From Dyadobacter sp. CY261 (GTDB taxonomy: Bacteria; Bacteroidota; Bacteroidia; Cytophagales; Spirosomataceae): 64,000 bases of DNA. Below are positions 41,024-50,547 of this stretch, in pieces (position 1 is the stretch's first letter; every line of letters starts with the position of its first letter). Location of the stretch: the NCBI RefSeq assembly GCF_021440085.1, contig NZ_JAKCPW010000001.1:1302001-1366000 (forward strand), given 5' to 3'. The position numbers and the translations under genes are program-made. The notes under the pieces are model-generated. The model saw nothing but the letters and a program-made list of their open reading frames with translations, was not told where the DNA came from and did not search any database.

Positions 41024-43654
41024 ATGGCAGAATCTCCTGGTGAAAACATTATCCCGATTAACATCGAGGATGAAATGCGTGGAGCCTACATCGATTACTC
41101 GATGTCCGTTATCATCTCCCGCGCTTTGCCCGACGTTCGCGATGGTCTGAAACCTGTTCACAGGCGGGTCCTTTACGGAATGGACGATTTGGGCGTAAGC
41201 TACAACCGGTCCCATAAAAAGTCGGCTCGTATCGTTGGTGAAGTTTTAGGTAAATACCACCCGCATGGCGACTCCTCCGTTTATAATACGATGGTACGTA
41301 TGGCACAGCCGTGGTCGCTGCGCTACCCGCTTGTGGATGGTCAGGGTAACTTCGGATCTGTCGACGGTGACAACCCGGCTGCGATGCGTTATACCGAGGC
41401 AAGACTGAAAAGAATTGCCGACGAGCTCCTGGCCGACCTTAAAAAAGATACAGTTGACTTTCAGCCCAACTTCGATGATTCGTTGAGCGAGCCAACGGTA
41501 CTTCCCGCTAAATTCCCCAACCTGCTGGTAAACGGATCTTCGGGTATCGCCGTAGGTATGGCTACCAACATGGCGCCGCACAACCTGAGTGAGGTCGTGG
41601 ACGGCGTGCTCGCTTACATCGAGAACAGCGACATTACAATCCCGGAGCTGATGGAGTATGTAAAAGCTCCGGATTTTCCGACAGGTGGTATCATCTATGG
41701 TTACAATGGCGTACGTTCTGCCATGGAAACCGGCCGCGGTAGCATTATCATGCGTTCCAAAGCGCAGTTTGAGGTTTCTAAGACCGGCCGTGAGCAAATT
41801 ATCGTCACCGAGATTCCTTATATGATCAACAAAGCGGCGATGATCGAACGGATCGCGTCGTTGATCAACGATAAAAAACTCGACGGTATTTCCGACATCC
41901 GTGACGAGTCGGACCGCGAAGGTATGCGCATTGTTTTCGATCTGAAAAAGGATGCGATACCGAATATTGTATTGAACCACTTGTTCAAATACACTCCACT
42001 GCAAACCTCCTTCGGGGTGAATAACGTGGCGCTTGTAAAAGGTCGCCCTGTGTTGCTGAACCTGAAAGATTTGATCAGGCATTATGTGGATCACCGGATC
42101 GTGGTAATTACCCGCCGGACCGAGTATGAATTGCGTGAAGCTGAAAAACGTGCACACATTCTCCAGGGTTTGTTGATCGCGCTCGATAATCTCGATGCAG
42201 TGATTTCATTGATCCGGGCAGCACGCGATCCTGAAACAGCGAAGAACGGATTGATGGAGCAATTCAGTCTCTCGGAAATCCAGGCACGCGCGATCCTCGA
42301 AATGCGCTTGCAACGTCTGACCGGTCTGGAAAGAGAGAAAATCGTGAAGGAGTATGAAGAGATCATGCTTTTGATCACCGATTTGAAAGATATTCTTGCC
42401 AACGAATTTCGCAAGTACGAGATCATCAAAACCGAGCTGATCGACATCAAGGAACGCTACGGTGACGCGCGGCGAACGAAGATCGAATTCTCGGCAGAAG
42501 AATTTAGCGATGAAGACATGATTGCCGACGAGGAAATGCTGATTACCATTTCCAGGGAAGGTTATATCAAACGGACGCCGCTTTCGGAATACCGTACACA
42601 AACAAGGGGAGGGGTAGGTTCCCGCGGTGTAAAAACCAAGGATACTGACTTCACCGAGCATTTGTTCTCCGCGACAATGCTCAACTACCTGTTGATCTTC
42701 ACCGAATATGGAAAACTGTTCTGGATGAAGGTTTACGAAGTGCCCGAAGGAAGCAAAACTTCAAAAGGTCGCCCGATCCAGAACCTGATCAGCCTCGAAA
42801 GCGGTGATTCGATCCGTTCGGTGATTAATGTCAAAACTTTGTCCGATGAGGATTATATCAACAATAATTACCTCATTATGTGTACTGAGCAGGGCACTAT
42901 TAAAAAGACATTGCTCGAAGCATACTCTCGCCCGCGTACGAACGGTATCATAGCGATCTCAATCAACGAGGGTGACCGCTTGCTAAATGTAGCATTGACG
43001 AATGGTGACAACGACATTGTTATCGCTTCGGCTGCCGGCCGCGCGGTTCGTTTCAACGAGAAAGGTGTGCGACCAATGGGCCGTACCGCAGCTGGTGTTC
43101 GCGGTATCAACCTGAACGAGGCTAGCAATAAGGTAATTGGTATGGTTTGTATCAGCCGGGAAGATGCGCAACTGCTGGTTGTATCGGAAAATGGTTTTGG
43201 AAAACGTTCAGCAATAGACAGTTATAGGGTTACAAACCGTGGTGGTAAAGGCGTTTCAACGATGAATGCGACCGACAAGGTGGGTAAGCTGGTTGCCATC
43301 CGTGAAGTAACAGAGGAAGACGACCTGATGATCATTACCCGAAACGGTATCGCCATCAGAATGAGCGTATTAGACATTCGCCAGGCTGGACGTAATACAC
43401 AAGGCGTGAAGCTGATCCGTCTGAGCAATTCGGATGAAATCACTTCGGTAACCCGCATCCTGAAAGACCCCGACGAAAAGGCGGAAGAAGAGCTGGATGA
43501 AGACGGCAACGTAGTACTCAGACCGGTAGCACAGATAGAGGGTGCTTCGGCGGATGATATCATTGTGTCTGATGATGAGCTGGACGAGGAAGAAGATGTC
43601 GCTGACGACGACGAGGAGGAGGATGAAGAGCCTTCCGACGACGCAGAGGCATGA
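41024..43654 (+). CDS. gyrA: DNA gyrase subunit A
   Basis: The 876-residue breakage-reunion subunit of DNA gyrase, which introduces negative supercoils with GyrB. The winged-helix/tower region starts at residue 5; the catalytic tyrosine is Y123 in MRYTEARL; the C-terminal beta-pinwheel contains a GyrA-box-like NRGGKGV near residue 737, which supports gyrase rather than ParC. In the quinolone-resistance region [11 protein letters not shown], Ser84 is retained but the position matching E. coli Asp87 is Asn88. The protein ends in an acidic tail of about 45 residues. It stands alone with its own likely promoter. Confidence 0.97.
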   Translation: MAESPGENIIPINIEDEMRGAYIDYSMSVIISRALPDVRDGLKPVHRRVLYGMDDLGVSYNRSHKKSARIVGEVLGKYHPHGDSSVYNTMVRMAQPWSLRYPLVDGQGNFGSVDGDNPAAMRYTEARLKRIADELLADLKKDTVDFQPNFDDSLSEPTVLPAKFPNLLVNGSSGIAVGMATNMAPHNLSEVVDGVLAYIENSDITIPELMEYVKAPDFPTGGIIYGYNGVRSAMETGRGSIIMRSKAQFEVSKTGREQIIVTEIPYMINKAAMIERIASLINDKKLDGISDIRDESDREGMRIVFDLKKDAIPNIVLNHLFKYTPLQTSFGVNNVALVKGRPVLLNLKDLIRHYVDHRIVVITRRTEYELREAEKRAHILQGLLIALDNLDAVISLIRAARDPETAKNGLMEQFSLSEIQARAILEMRLQRLTGLEREKIVKEYEEIMLLITDLKDILANEFRKYEIIKTELIDIKERYGDARRTKIEFSAEEFSDEDMIADEEMLITISREGYIKRTPLSEYRTQTRGGVGSRGVKTKDTDFTEHLFSATMLNYLLIFTEYGKLFWMKVYEVPEGSKTSKGRPIQNLISLESGDSIRSVINVKTLSDEDYINNNYLIMCTEQGTIKKTLLEAYSRPRTNGIIAISINEGDRLLNVALTNGDNDIVIASAAGRAVRFNEKGVRPMGRTAAGVRGINLNEASNKVIGMVCISREDAQLLVVSENGFGKRSAIDSYRVTNRGGKGVSTMNATDKVGKLVAIREVTEEDDLMIITRNGIAIRMSVLDIRQAGRNTQGVKLIRLSNSDEITSVTRILKDPDEKAEEELDEDGNVVLRPVAQIEGASADDIIVSDDELDEEEDVADDDEEEDEEPSDDAEA

Positions 43655-43726
43655 TTTTTGTAAAAATCACATTAATAGATTTATATTTAGGACTCGAACA
43701 ATCAATCACAACCAAAGTTAATATTT

Positions 43727-45187
43727 ATGAAAAAACTGTTTTTTGTTTCTGCACTTAGCCTGTTCGGCTGTGCTGCGTTCGCGCAGGACGCTGCTGTGAA
43801 CAAGGCTCTGGTAGATGGATTTCGTAAGGAGAAAGAAAAAAGCGATAAAGATGCAACAGACCCGAAAGCAAGCGCAAAAGCTACCTTCTGGTTGGAACGC
43901 GCGAAACTTTATGAAAACATAGCCCTGCAAGGTTCAGAAGTAGATTCCAGTGCAGCGAAAACAGCGTTGGAAGCCTATAAAAAGGTTGTTGAGCTGGATG
44001 TTACTAAAAAAGGCGAAGCCGGTAAATCTTCTAAAGAGGCCAGCAACGTTCTGGCTGGTGGCGAAGGTTCGCAGCTTTTCAACGCGTTCGTGAAGCAAGG
44101 TGCCGAAAAATACCAGTCGAAGAACCTCGCCGGTGCATTGGAAATGTTTTCGGCGGCGCAGGAAATCAATAAGAAAGATACTTTGGCCGCGCTCTATGGT
44201 GGTATCGCTGCGCAACAACTTGAAAAGAAAGATGTTGCAAAAACTTCTTTTGAAAAGTATGCAGCTAATGGTGGTAAAGACCCCAGCGTTTTCTACGGAT
44301 TGGCTCAGCTATATCGTTCAGAAAACAATTTCGATAAAGCAATTGAAACCCTGAACAAAGGTCTGGCTCAGGCTCCCGGGAACAAGGACTTGAAAGCGGA
44401 AGTTGTGAACATTTTGTTGGCCTCAGGTAAGGAAGACCAAGCAATCAAAGAACTCGAAGCTTTGGCGGTTGCTGATCCAAAAAACACTCAAAATGTGGTA
44501 AACCTGGCTATTTTGTACGATAACATGTACAGAACTTCAACCGACAAGGTGAAGCAATTGACCGCTAAGGCAGGAGCAGGTACTAATGCCGCCGGGTCTG
44601 CTGAAAAAAATATCGCTGCGGAGAAAGACAAGATCGCGGTTTACGACGGTGAAGTAAAACGTATTACCGCGTTGGCCAAGAAGCAACCTAAAAATGCCGA
44701 TTTGAAACGCCAGCTTGCTGATGTAACTGCAAAGAAAAAGGAGAGCATCGAGGCAGTAGCGAAACTCGAAGGCGAATTGAAAACGGCACAGGAGTCTGCT
44801 AAAGGTCAGGACGTAGCTGGACTGGAAAAAGAGTTGACTGAGGCAAAAGCAAAACAAAAGGAAGCTAGCGACAAAGCCGTTCTCAATTACAAGAAAGCGC
44901 TGGAGATCGACGCGACTAATTACGATGCGCTTTACAACCTTGGTGTTTTCTACTTCAACGAAGCTGTACAGCTGAAAGGCGAAGTAGATAATATGAACAT
45001 GACAGAATACCAGCAACGTGGTAAGGAAGTCGAAGGCCGTGTTTGCGGTAAATTCAGGAAGGCTAAGCCATACTTCGAAAAAGCAATCCAGGCTAAGGAC
45101 GAAGCTGAGGCAAAGGACAACCTTACTAACCTGAATGGCGTTCTCGAACAATTCGCAGCAAAAGGAGTAGCCTGTATCGACGAGTAA
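43727..45187 (+). CDS. Secreted/periplasmic TPR protein with coiled-coil insert
   Basis: A 486-residue protein with signal peptide MKKLFFVSALSLFGCAAFAQ. TPR-like helical pairs run about 30-265 (for example FYGLAQLYRSENNFDKAIET). A Lys/Ala/Glu-rich coiled-coil segment follows (about 275-385, KKKESIEAVAKLEGELKTAQ), then a final TPR (VLNYKKALEIDATNYDALYNL). The tail contains two cysteines. It is probably a scaffold for an envelope complex; no enzymatic domain is visible. A strong terminator follows. Confidence 0.85.
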   Translation: MKKLFFVSALSLFGCAAFAQDAAVNKALVDGFRKEKEKSDKDATDPKASAKATFWLERAKLYENIALQGSEVDSSAAKTALEAYKKVVELDVTKKGEAGKSSKEASNVLAGGEGSQLFNAFVKQGAEKYQSKNLAGALEMFSAAQEINKKDTLAALYGGIAAQQLEKKDVAKTSFEKYAANGGKDPSVFYGLAQLYRSENNFDKAIETLNKGLAQAPGNKDLKAEVVNILLASGKEDQAIKELEALAVADPKNTQNVVNLAILYDNMYRTSTDKVKQLTAKAGAGTNAAGSAEKNIAAEKDKIAVYDGEVKRITALAKKQPKNADLKRQLADVTAKKKESIEAVAKLEGELKTAQESAKGQDVAGLEKELTEAKAKQKEASDKAVLNYKKALEIDATNYDALYNLGVFYFNEAVQLKGEVDNMNMTEYQQRGKEVEGRVCGKFRKAKPYFEKAIQAKDEAEAKDNLTNLNGVLEQFAAKGVACIDE

Positions 45188-45204
45188 TCGATAGGGTTAT
45201 CAAT

Positions 45205-45248
45205 AAAACAAATAGAGCGCCGGTTTATGCCGGCGCTCTATTTGTTTT
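45205..45248 (+). terminator. Strong Rho-independent terminator after TPR gene
   Basis: AAACAAATAGAGCGCCGG and its reverse complement form a stem of about 18 bp with a six-base loop, with a T-rich 3' arm. It may also act from the other strand. Confidence 0.85.
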
Positions 45249-45515
45249 GAAGGTCTATTTAACATAATATAAATTATACAACATTTATATTTGAACCCGC
45301 ATTGTCTAATGTTTAATCATACTCATTATTTTTGATCATACCCATTGTTATGGCCGCCGAGAATTGCATCATTCGTCCATGATATCGGGTTTTGATATTT
45401 TATCGAAATCTCAGGCGCTTGTATTTGGGGTTTTATCAGATTATCTGTCTCAAAAACAGCGGTGTTAGCTAGTTCTTTTCATTACTAGAAATCGGGCTGG
45501 CAAAATTGATTTTTA

Positions 45516-45556
45516 ACGAAAAACGGCGCCATTAGCTGAAATGGCGCCGTTTTTTG
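45516..45556 (-). terminator. Terminator after the isomerase-like gene pair
   Basis: AAACGGCGCCATT (45521-45533) and AATGGCGCCGTTT (45540-45552) pair, with A/T runs outside. It ends the leftward transcript; the rest of the 45249-45515 gap is AT-rich with no gene seen. Confidence 0.8.
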
Positions 45557-45578
45557 GAATAATAGCCGTGAAAATACG

Positions 45579-46460
45579 TCAGGCGACATCACAAATCCCC
45601 ACACACTGCTTCAAAGAGGCCAGCGGTTCGCGCTTCGGAATAAATTCCTGAGCGACAAAGCCTGTGAAACCGGTTTCTACAATTGCTTTCATGATGGCCG
45701 GATAATACAGTTCCTGAGTTTCGTCGATTTCTGCGCGACCTGGAACTCCGCCGGTGTGATAATGGCCGATGTATTTATGGTATTGCTTGATGGTCGCGAT
45801 GACGTCGCCTTCCATGATCGACATGTGGTAGATGTCGTAAAGCAACTTGAAGTTTTCCGAGCCGACCATCTCGCAAAGACCAGCACCCCAGGAAGTGTGG
45901 TCACACATATAGTCTTTGTGATTGACTTTGCTATTGAGCAACTCCATGATCATCGTAATGCCGTGCTTTTCCGCAGACGGCATCAACCGTCGCAAACCAA
46001 TGGCGCAGTTTCGCATTCCATCGTAGTCCGACATGCCGCGCCGATTGCCTGAAAAGCAAATAACTGTTTTGTAACCAGCTTCTTTTAGTTTTGGAAAAAT
46101 GTCCTCGTAACTTTTGACAAGTTCATCATGTAATGCCAAATCGTTGAAGCCTTTTTCGATACCCATACCAGCACCGTTTGGCAATGCGCAAGTCAGTCCG
46201 TATTTTTTCAATGTAGGCCAATCTTCCGGCCCAAGGAGTTCGATGGATGTAATACCGATTTTCTTGCATTCCTGCGCGAAGGTGTCGAGCGGGATCTTTC
46301 CATAACACCATTTGCAAACCGAATGGTTGATTTTCCCAGCGAGTTTAGTGCCTAAAACTGATTCGTTTTTGGCAAATACTTCCGAAATCGACAGGAGACT
46401 TGCGGCACTTGCAGCAGTCCCTGCGGCGATATTTTTTAATGCGTTTCTTCTGGTTGGCAT
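45579..46460 (-). CDS. Tat-exported hydroxypyruvate-isomerase-like TIM-barrel protein (copy 1)
   Basis: A 293-residue sugar phosphate isomerase/epimerase (AP endonuclease family 2 barrel) closest in pattern to hydroxypyruvate isomerase. The N-terminus TRRNALKNIAAGTAAS is a twin-arginine-type signal. Expected catalytic/metal glutamates are in MIMELLNSKVNHKDY and GFVAQEFIPK, with HYHTGGVPGR between. The substrate is unknown; the export signal and the SusCD-cytochrome context suggest a periplasmic sugar. It has a close paralogue immediately upstream. Confidence 0.85.
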   Translation of the reverse strand: MPTRRNALKNIAAGTAASAASLLSISEVFAKNESVLGTKLAGKINHSVCKWCYGKIPLDTFAQECKKIGITSIELLGPEDWPTLKKYGLTCALPNGAGMGIEKGFNDLALHDELVKSYEDIFPKLKEAGYKTVICFSGNRRGMSDYDGMRNCAIGLRRLMPSAEKHGITMIMELLNSKVNHKDYMCDHTSWGAGLCEMVGSENFKLLYDIYHMSIMEGDVIATIKQYHKYIGHYHTGGVPGRAEIDETQELYYPAIMKAIVETGFTGFVAQEFIPKREPLASLKQCVGICDVA

Positions 46461-46484
46461 ATTGTAAAATATTGAATGTCAATG

Positions 46485-47381
46485 CTAGGCGATATCACAA
46501 ATGGTGACACCCTGTTTCAATGAAGCCAAATCGTCGCCCCGGCTCGGGACAAACTCCTGCCCTACGAATCCTTTGTAACCGGTTTCCACAATGGCTTGCA
46601 TGATCGACGGATAGTAAAGCTCCTGTGTTTCGTCGATTTCATGTCGGCCCGGAACACCGCCGGTGTGGTAATGGGCGATGTATTTGTGGTATTTCTTAAT
46701 GGTCGCAATTACGTCACCTTCCTGGATTTGCATGTGGTAAATGTCGTAAAGCAATTTAAACTTCTCGGAACCAACCGCTTCGCAAAGGGCTGCCCCCCAC
46801 TCTGTCCGGTCGCACATGTAGTCCTTATGGTTGACCTTGCTATTCAACAGCTCCATTACCAGGGTCACATTATGCTTTTCGGCGGTTGGAATCAGTTTCC
46901 GGATACCTTCTGCACAATTACGGATTCCATCATAGTCGGACATGCCTCGTCGGTTTCCAGAGAAACAAATAATTTTGTCATAACCGGCAGCGCGCACCTT
47001 TGGGATTACATCTTCAAATCCCTTGATGAGTTCCTCGTGGTTTTTCGGATCGTTGAAGCCCTTGTCAATACTCCGGGTAAGTCCCTCGCCCCAGGGCAAT
47101 GCGCAGGTAAGTCCATATTTTTTGATCACTGGCCATTCTTCCGGGCCGAGCAATTCAATCGAGGTGAGCCCTATCTTCTTGCATTGCTGCGCAAAGGTTT
47201 CGAGCGGAATCTTGCTGTAACACCATTTGCAAACCGAATGGTTGATTTTGCCATTCAGTTGCGGCCCCAGTGCTTTTTCCGAAGCGGCAAATGCACCGGC
47301 CAGCGACGTTGAGAATGTGGTTAGCCCTGCACTGGCAGCAATGTTTTTCAAGGCCTTCCGACGGGATGAAATTTGAGTCAT
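46485..47381 (-). CDS. Tat-exported hydroxypyruvate-isomerase-like TIM-barrel protein (copy 2)
   Basis: A 298-residue paralogue of the next gene, sharing long identical stretches (KINHSVCKWCY, SGNRRGMSDYDG, MELLNSKVNHKDYMCD) and the same order of motifs. The N-terminus SSRRKALKNIAASAG again looks like a Tat signal. A gap of 24 bases separates the two, so they form a tandem duplication in one transcript. Copy-specific differences lie mainly in the signal and the TRSIDKGFNDP region. Confidence 0.85.
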   Translation of the reverse strand: MTQISSRRKALKNIAASAGLTTFSTSLAGAFAASEKALGPQLNGKINHSVCKWCYSKIPLETFAQQCKKIGLTSIELLGPEEWPVIKKYGLTCALPWGEGLTRSIDKGFNDPKNHEELIKGFEDVIPKVRAAGYDKIICFSGNRRGMSDYDGIRNCAEGIRKLIPTAEKHNVTLVMELLNSKVNHKDYMCDRTEWGAALCEAVGSEKFKLLYDIYHMQIQEGDVIATIKKYHKYIAHYHTGGVPGRHEIDETQELYYPSIMQAIVETGYKGFVGQEFVPSRGDDLASLKQGVTICDIA

Positions 47382-47484
47382 TTAAGATTAACTAACTGGT
47401 ATAATGTAGATTAAGTATTTTGTTGCGCGATTTAAGCCGAAGAATCCGGTGCTATATACGGAATATCACCTATCCGTAAAAAAG

Positions 47485-47545
47485 TAGTGATGCTACCGGA
47501 CCATTTTGTCTTGAAAGACACCCTAGTCGACACGTAGCACCACTA
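47485..47545. repeat. Imperfect inverted repeat between cytochrome gene and isomerase-like pair
   Basis: TAGTGATGCTAC (47485-47496) and GTAGCACCACTA (47534-47545) match at 11 of 12 pairs around a 37-base loop. No T run follows on the minus strand, so it does not look like a normal terminator. Confidence 0.45.
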
Positions 47546-47589
47546 TCTTAAGCCTAATAAATTATAATCTACTCTAAATATCCCGTGAT

Positions 47590-50286
47590 CTATTTTCCGC
47601 CTTTAACGGAAGCAGATTCGGTATAAATCGGGTTGTTTTTGTTACCACCTGCCATCAGGTAAGCCACCAGATCGCGTAGTTCGCTCGGGTTCAAACCGTT
47701 GATTAAGCCTGGAAGCATCATCGATACCGGGGAGATTTTGCTGGAAACGACATCCTTTTTCGCCACTTTCCGGATCGTTTTAGTGTCAAACGGGTTTTGA
47801 GAAACATAATAGAAGTTGGCATCCTGGTTCACCTCACGTCCCACGATCGATTGTCCATCTTTCATTTGGAAAGAAATGGAAGCGTATTGATCCGACACAG
47901 CTTTATCAGGAATGATTATGGCTTCGAGCATATCCTTTACGGAGAAGCGCGTTCCCAGCTGTGTCAGTTCAGGACCAACATCCGCACCTTCACCCTGGAT
48001 TGTGTGGCAACGGCTGCAAAGAACGGCAGAGAAAATTTGCTTTCCACGTTCGAAATCGCGGTTTGCCAGACTGTCTTGTACCAACTCCACAGCTTGTTCT
48101 ACTTTCCAGGCACGGCCAGGACCTTTTGGCGTGTAGAGCTTAACGAGATCGTTACCTGTTCCTGTAAGTAATTCAGAGCCAGAGAGTTTATTGTAATATG
48201 CAACTTTATCGCTTGGTACGTTCTTTAATGCCAACTGACGTGCCTTATCGATAAAACCAATGTAGCTGCGGCCACCCTGGTAGCTGAATGCTTTATGGAA
48301 CCATTTGAAATACTCTTCACGCGATGCCGGTGTCCAGCCGGTTTTAGCACCGCTGAGCATGATGGCGTAGAATGTTTGCTGTTGTGGCGGCATTTTTTCC
48401 AACAAACTTGCCAGGTCGAGACCGTACTGGGGATTACGAAGGATAAGGTCGGCTGAGGCGGTTACCATTTCATTGTCCTTATCGTCAAACTTCTCGTTTT
48501 TCGAGATAAGTGCCAGGGTTTTTTCCACTGCTTTGGGCGCTTCTAGCGTGATAAGAATCTTCGCTAAAAACCTGTTTTGCAACGCATTTGGCGATGGGTA
48601 TCTCGGGTTCAGGTAAGCAGTTATTGCCGATTTGGTTGCAGCGTCCGGCTGACCGGTACGATATAGGATCACTTCCACCGCGCGCAAAAGCGCTTGCTTG
48701 TTCAAATCGTCCAGCTTGGTGTAGTCAATCGTTGCCAGTTTTTTCAACAGGGGCCCTCCTACTTTGGTCGAATCGCCCTGACGGCCCAATGCAATGGCTG
48801 CATAGATAATCGATTGCGGATCCTTTTCGGCGAAAACTTTGCTCTCCCATTGGTCAACAGGTTGATGCTCAATGGCTAATCTGCCCGCATAGCGAAGGAA
48901 ACGGTCGCTACTTTTTAGCAATGGCCAAGCCTGGTCGATCGCTTTGGGATCCTTTTTAACATGATATTCCTCGATAGCAGTGCGTTGCTTGTGCTCGTTG
49001 GTGATAACAGGCGTAACGACGTTCGAACCAGGTGCGATGTTCTTATAATCGCCATAATACACACGATACAGGTCGGATTCCAAACGGCGGCCACCTGTCA
49101 GGAAGTACAATGCGCCGTCAGGGCCGATTGCACCGTCTGTCAATGGAAGCGGCGCTCCTGAAAGGAACTCTTCGTGATCTGCGGTGTAAGTTGAGCCGCT
49201 TGGTTTCAGGTGCAAACCGTGAACAATACCAAAGCTCCAGTCGAATGCGAGCAATGTGTTTTTGTATTTCGCAGGGAAACGGGCGTCTTTCAGATAAATA
49301 AGGTTGGTAGGCGATCCCTGACCGATGTTCATTACCGGTGACAGGAAATCGGCAAATGCCGGCGAAGTGTTCGCAGAGCCTGTTCTCCATCCGAATTCAC
49401 CACCGCTCACGGCATGGCAAACACGGGTTGGACGGTACCATGGCGTTCCGAAATCCCATTCCATATCCGAGTCATAAGCAAAAAGATCGCCTGCCTCGTT
49501 GAAAGCGATGTCGTATGGGTTACGGAAACCGGCTGTGTAGAGCTCCCAGCTTTTTCCTTCGGGATCAGTGTGCGCGATCCAGCCACCAGGTGCGTTGCGG
49601 TCGGTAGCATGGCCGCGCGGGTCTTTGATGAATGGGAAAAGGTTGTCGTTTTTCCAGTTCGGCATCAGACGGTAGATGTCCATTTTAGGCAGGTCGGTAA
49701 AATTACCGGCCACTACGAACAGCGATTTCTGATCCGGCGCCATTACGATACTATGCGGGCCGTGCTCGCCTTCGCCTGTCAGTGGTTTGATGAGTGTGAT
49801 TTTATCGTACTGATCGTTATTGTCCGTGTCCTGCAAACGATAGAGTCCGCTTCCTTTCGGGAACCGTGCGTTCGATCGGTTATTGATCATCACGTAAAGG
49901 CTATTGAATGCGTACAGCAATCCGTGGGCATAGCCCATTGCTACTTTCGCGGTATCTCCTTCAATTTTAAGTGTCTCTACCTGAGGCTTATCCGTGGATC
50001 CAATCGCCGGTAATACCAGCCGGTACAGTCCGCCGTACTGGTCGGAAGTAATCATCCTTCCCTTGTTGTCAAACGTCATGGAAACCCACGAGCCGCTTTT
50101 TTCTTCCGAAACACTGTATAAATGGTCGGCTTTGAAGCCGTCCGGTAGCTTGATTTTATCAACCTTGGAGCCGGGGGGACGGTGCTTGGCGGTGCGGTTA
50201 CTTAGCATCACTCCACAAAAGACCCCCACGGCGAGCAGCACCGCAAGTGTCATCGGAAGTTTTAACCATTGTTTTGTTGTGTACAT
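47590..50286 (-). CDS. Beta-propeller dehydrogenase-like protein with C-terminal cytochrome c domain
   Basis: An 898-residue envelope protein. Residues 10-28 are an N-terminal membrane anchor or signal. A propeller resembling soluble glucose/sorbosone-type dehydrogenases follows (IKLPDGFKADHLYSV, AYGHGLLYAFNSLYV-like region, FRNPYDIAFNEAGDLFAYD). After a HEAT-like helical middle (about 440-680) comes a heme domain with CSRCH (757-761) and possible axial Met856/857, ending in the pattern of the large Planctomycete/Bacteroidota heme-binding family (TIGR02603-like). It would oxidise a sugar-like substrate and pass electrons to the heme. It lies between susD and the isomerase-like pair on one strand. 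Confidence 0.85.
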   Translation of the reverse strand: MYTTKQWLKLPMTLAVLLAVGVFCGVMLSNRTAKHRPPGSKVDKIKLPDGFKADHLYSVSEEKSGSWVSMTFDNKGRMITSDQYGGLYRLVLPAIGSTDKPQVETLKIEGDTAKVAMGYAHGLLYAFNSLYVMINNRSNARFPKGSGLYRLQDTDNNDQYDKITLIKPLTGEGEHGPHSIVMAPDQKSLFVVAGNFTDLPKMDIYRLMPNWKNDNLFPFIKDPRGHATDRNAPGGWIAHTDPEGKSWELYTAGFRNPYDIAFNEAGDLFAYDSDMEWDFGTPWYRPTRVCHAVSGGEFGWRTGSANTSPAFADFLSPVMNIGQGSPTNLIYLKDARFPAKYKNTLLAFDWSFGIVHGLHLKPSGSTYTADHEEFLSGAPLPLTDGAIGPDGALYFLTGGRRLESDLYRVYYGDYKNIAPGSNVVTPVITNEHKQRTAIEEYHVKKDPKAIDQAWPLLKSSDRFLRYAGRLAIEHQPVDQWESKVFAEKDPQSIIYAAIALGRQGDSTKVGGPLLKKLATIDYTKLDDLNKQALLRAVEVILYRTGQPDAATKSAITAYLNPRYPSPNALQNRFLAKILITLEAPKAVEKTLALISKNEKFDDKDNEMVTASADLILRNPQYGLDLASLLEKMPPQQQTFYAIMLSGAKTGWTPASREEYFKWFHKAFSYQGGRSYIGFIDKARQLALKNVPSDKVAYYNKLSGSELLTGTGNDLVKLYTPKGPGRAWKVEQAVELVQDSLANRDFERGKQIFSAVLCSRCHTIQGEGADVGPELTQLGTRFSVKDMLEAIIIPDKAVSDQYASISFQMKDGQSIVGREVNQDANFYYVSQNPFDTKTIRKVAKKDVVSSKISPVSMMLPGLINGLNPSELRDLVAYLMAGGNKNNPIYTESASVKGGK

Positions 50287-50495
50287 CTTACAGCTCAGAG
50301 TTTAAGTAAATATGATTTGATAAAAGGATGAAGCATCGGGATGCCTTTGGCTCGCAGGTTAAAGACCTTCTTAAATAAAGCAAACTAAAACTTTAAATAA
50401 TCTGATAATTGCAATATTAGAGCGAAACATCCATGCGACTATCCTGTTGTGTGGGGTATCGGCCCGATAAGTAGAAGTTAATTACACTATCAAAC

Positions 50496-50531
50496 AAAAA
50501 GTGCAGCGAGGTTGACCCTGCTGCACTTTTG
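50496..50531 (-). terminator. Terminator after susD (third pair)
   Basis: AAAAGTGCAGC and GCTGCACTTTT pair around GAGGTTGACCCT. It lies between the susD stop and the cytochrome gene start, so the latter probably has its own promoter or depends on readthrough. Confidence 0.8.
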
Positions 50532-50547
50532 TTTCTTCAAGTAACCA

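Noticed and set aside
41246..42157. 303-codon minus frame inside gyrA
   Set aside because: Antisense shadow of gyrA.
43655..43726. Terminator after gyrA
   Set aside because: GATTTTTGTAAAAATC is a weak AT-only hairpin without a T run; not convincing.
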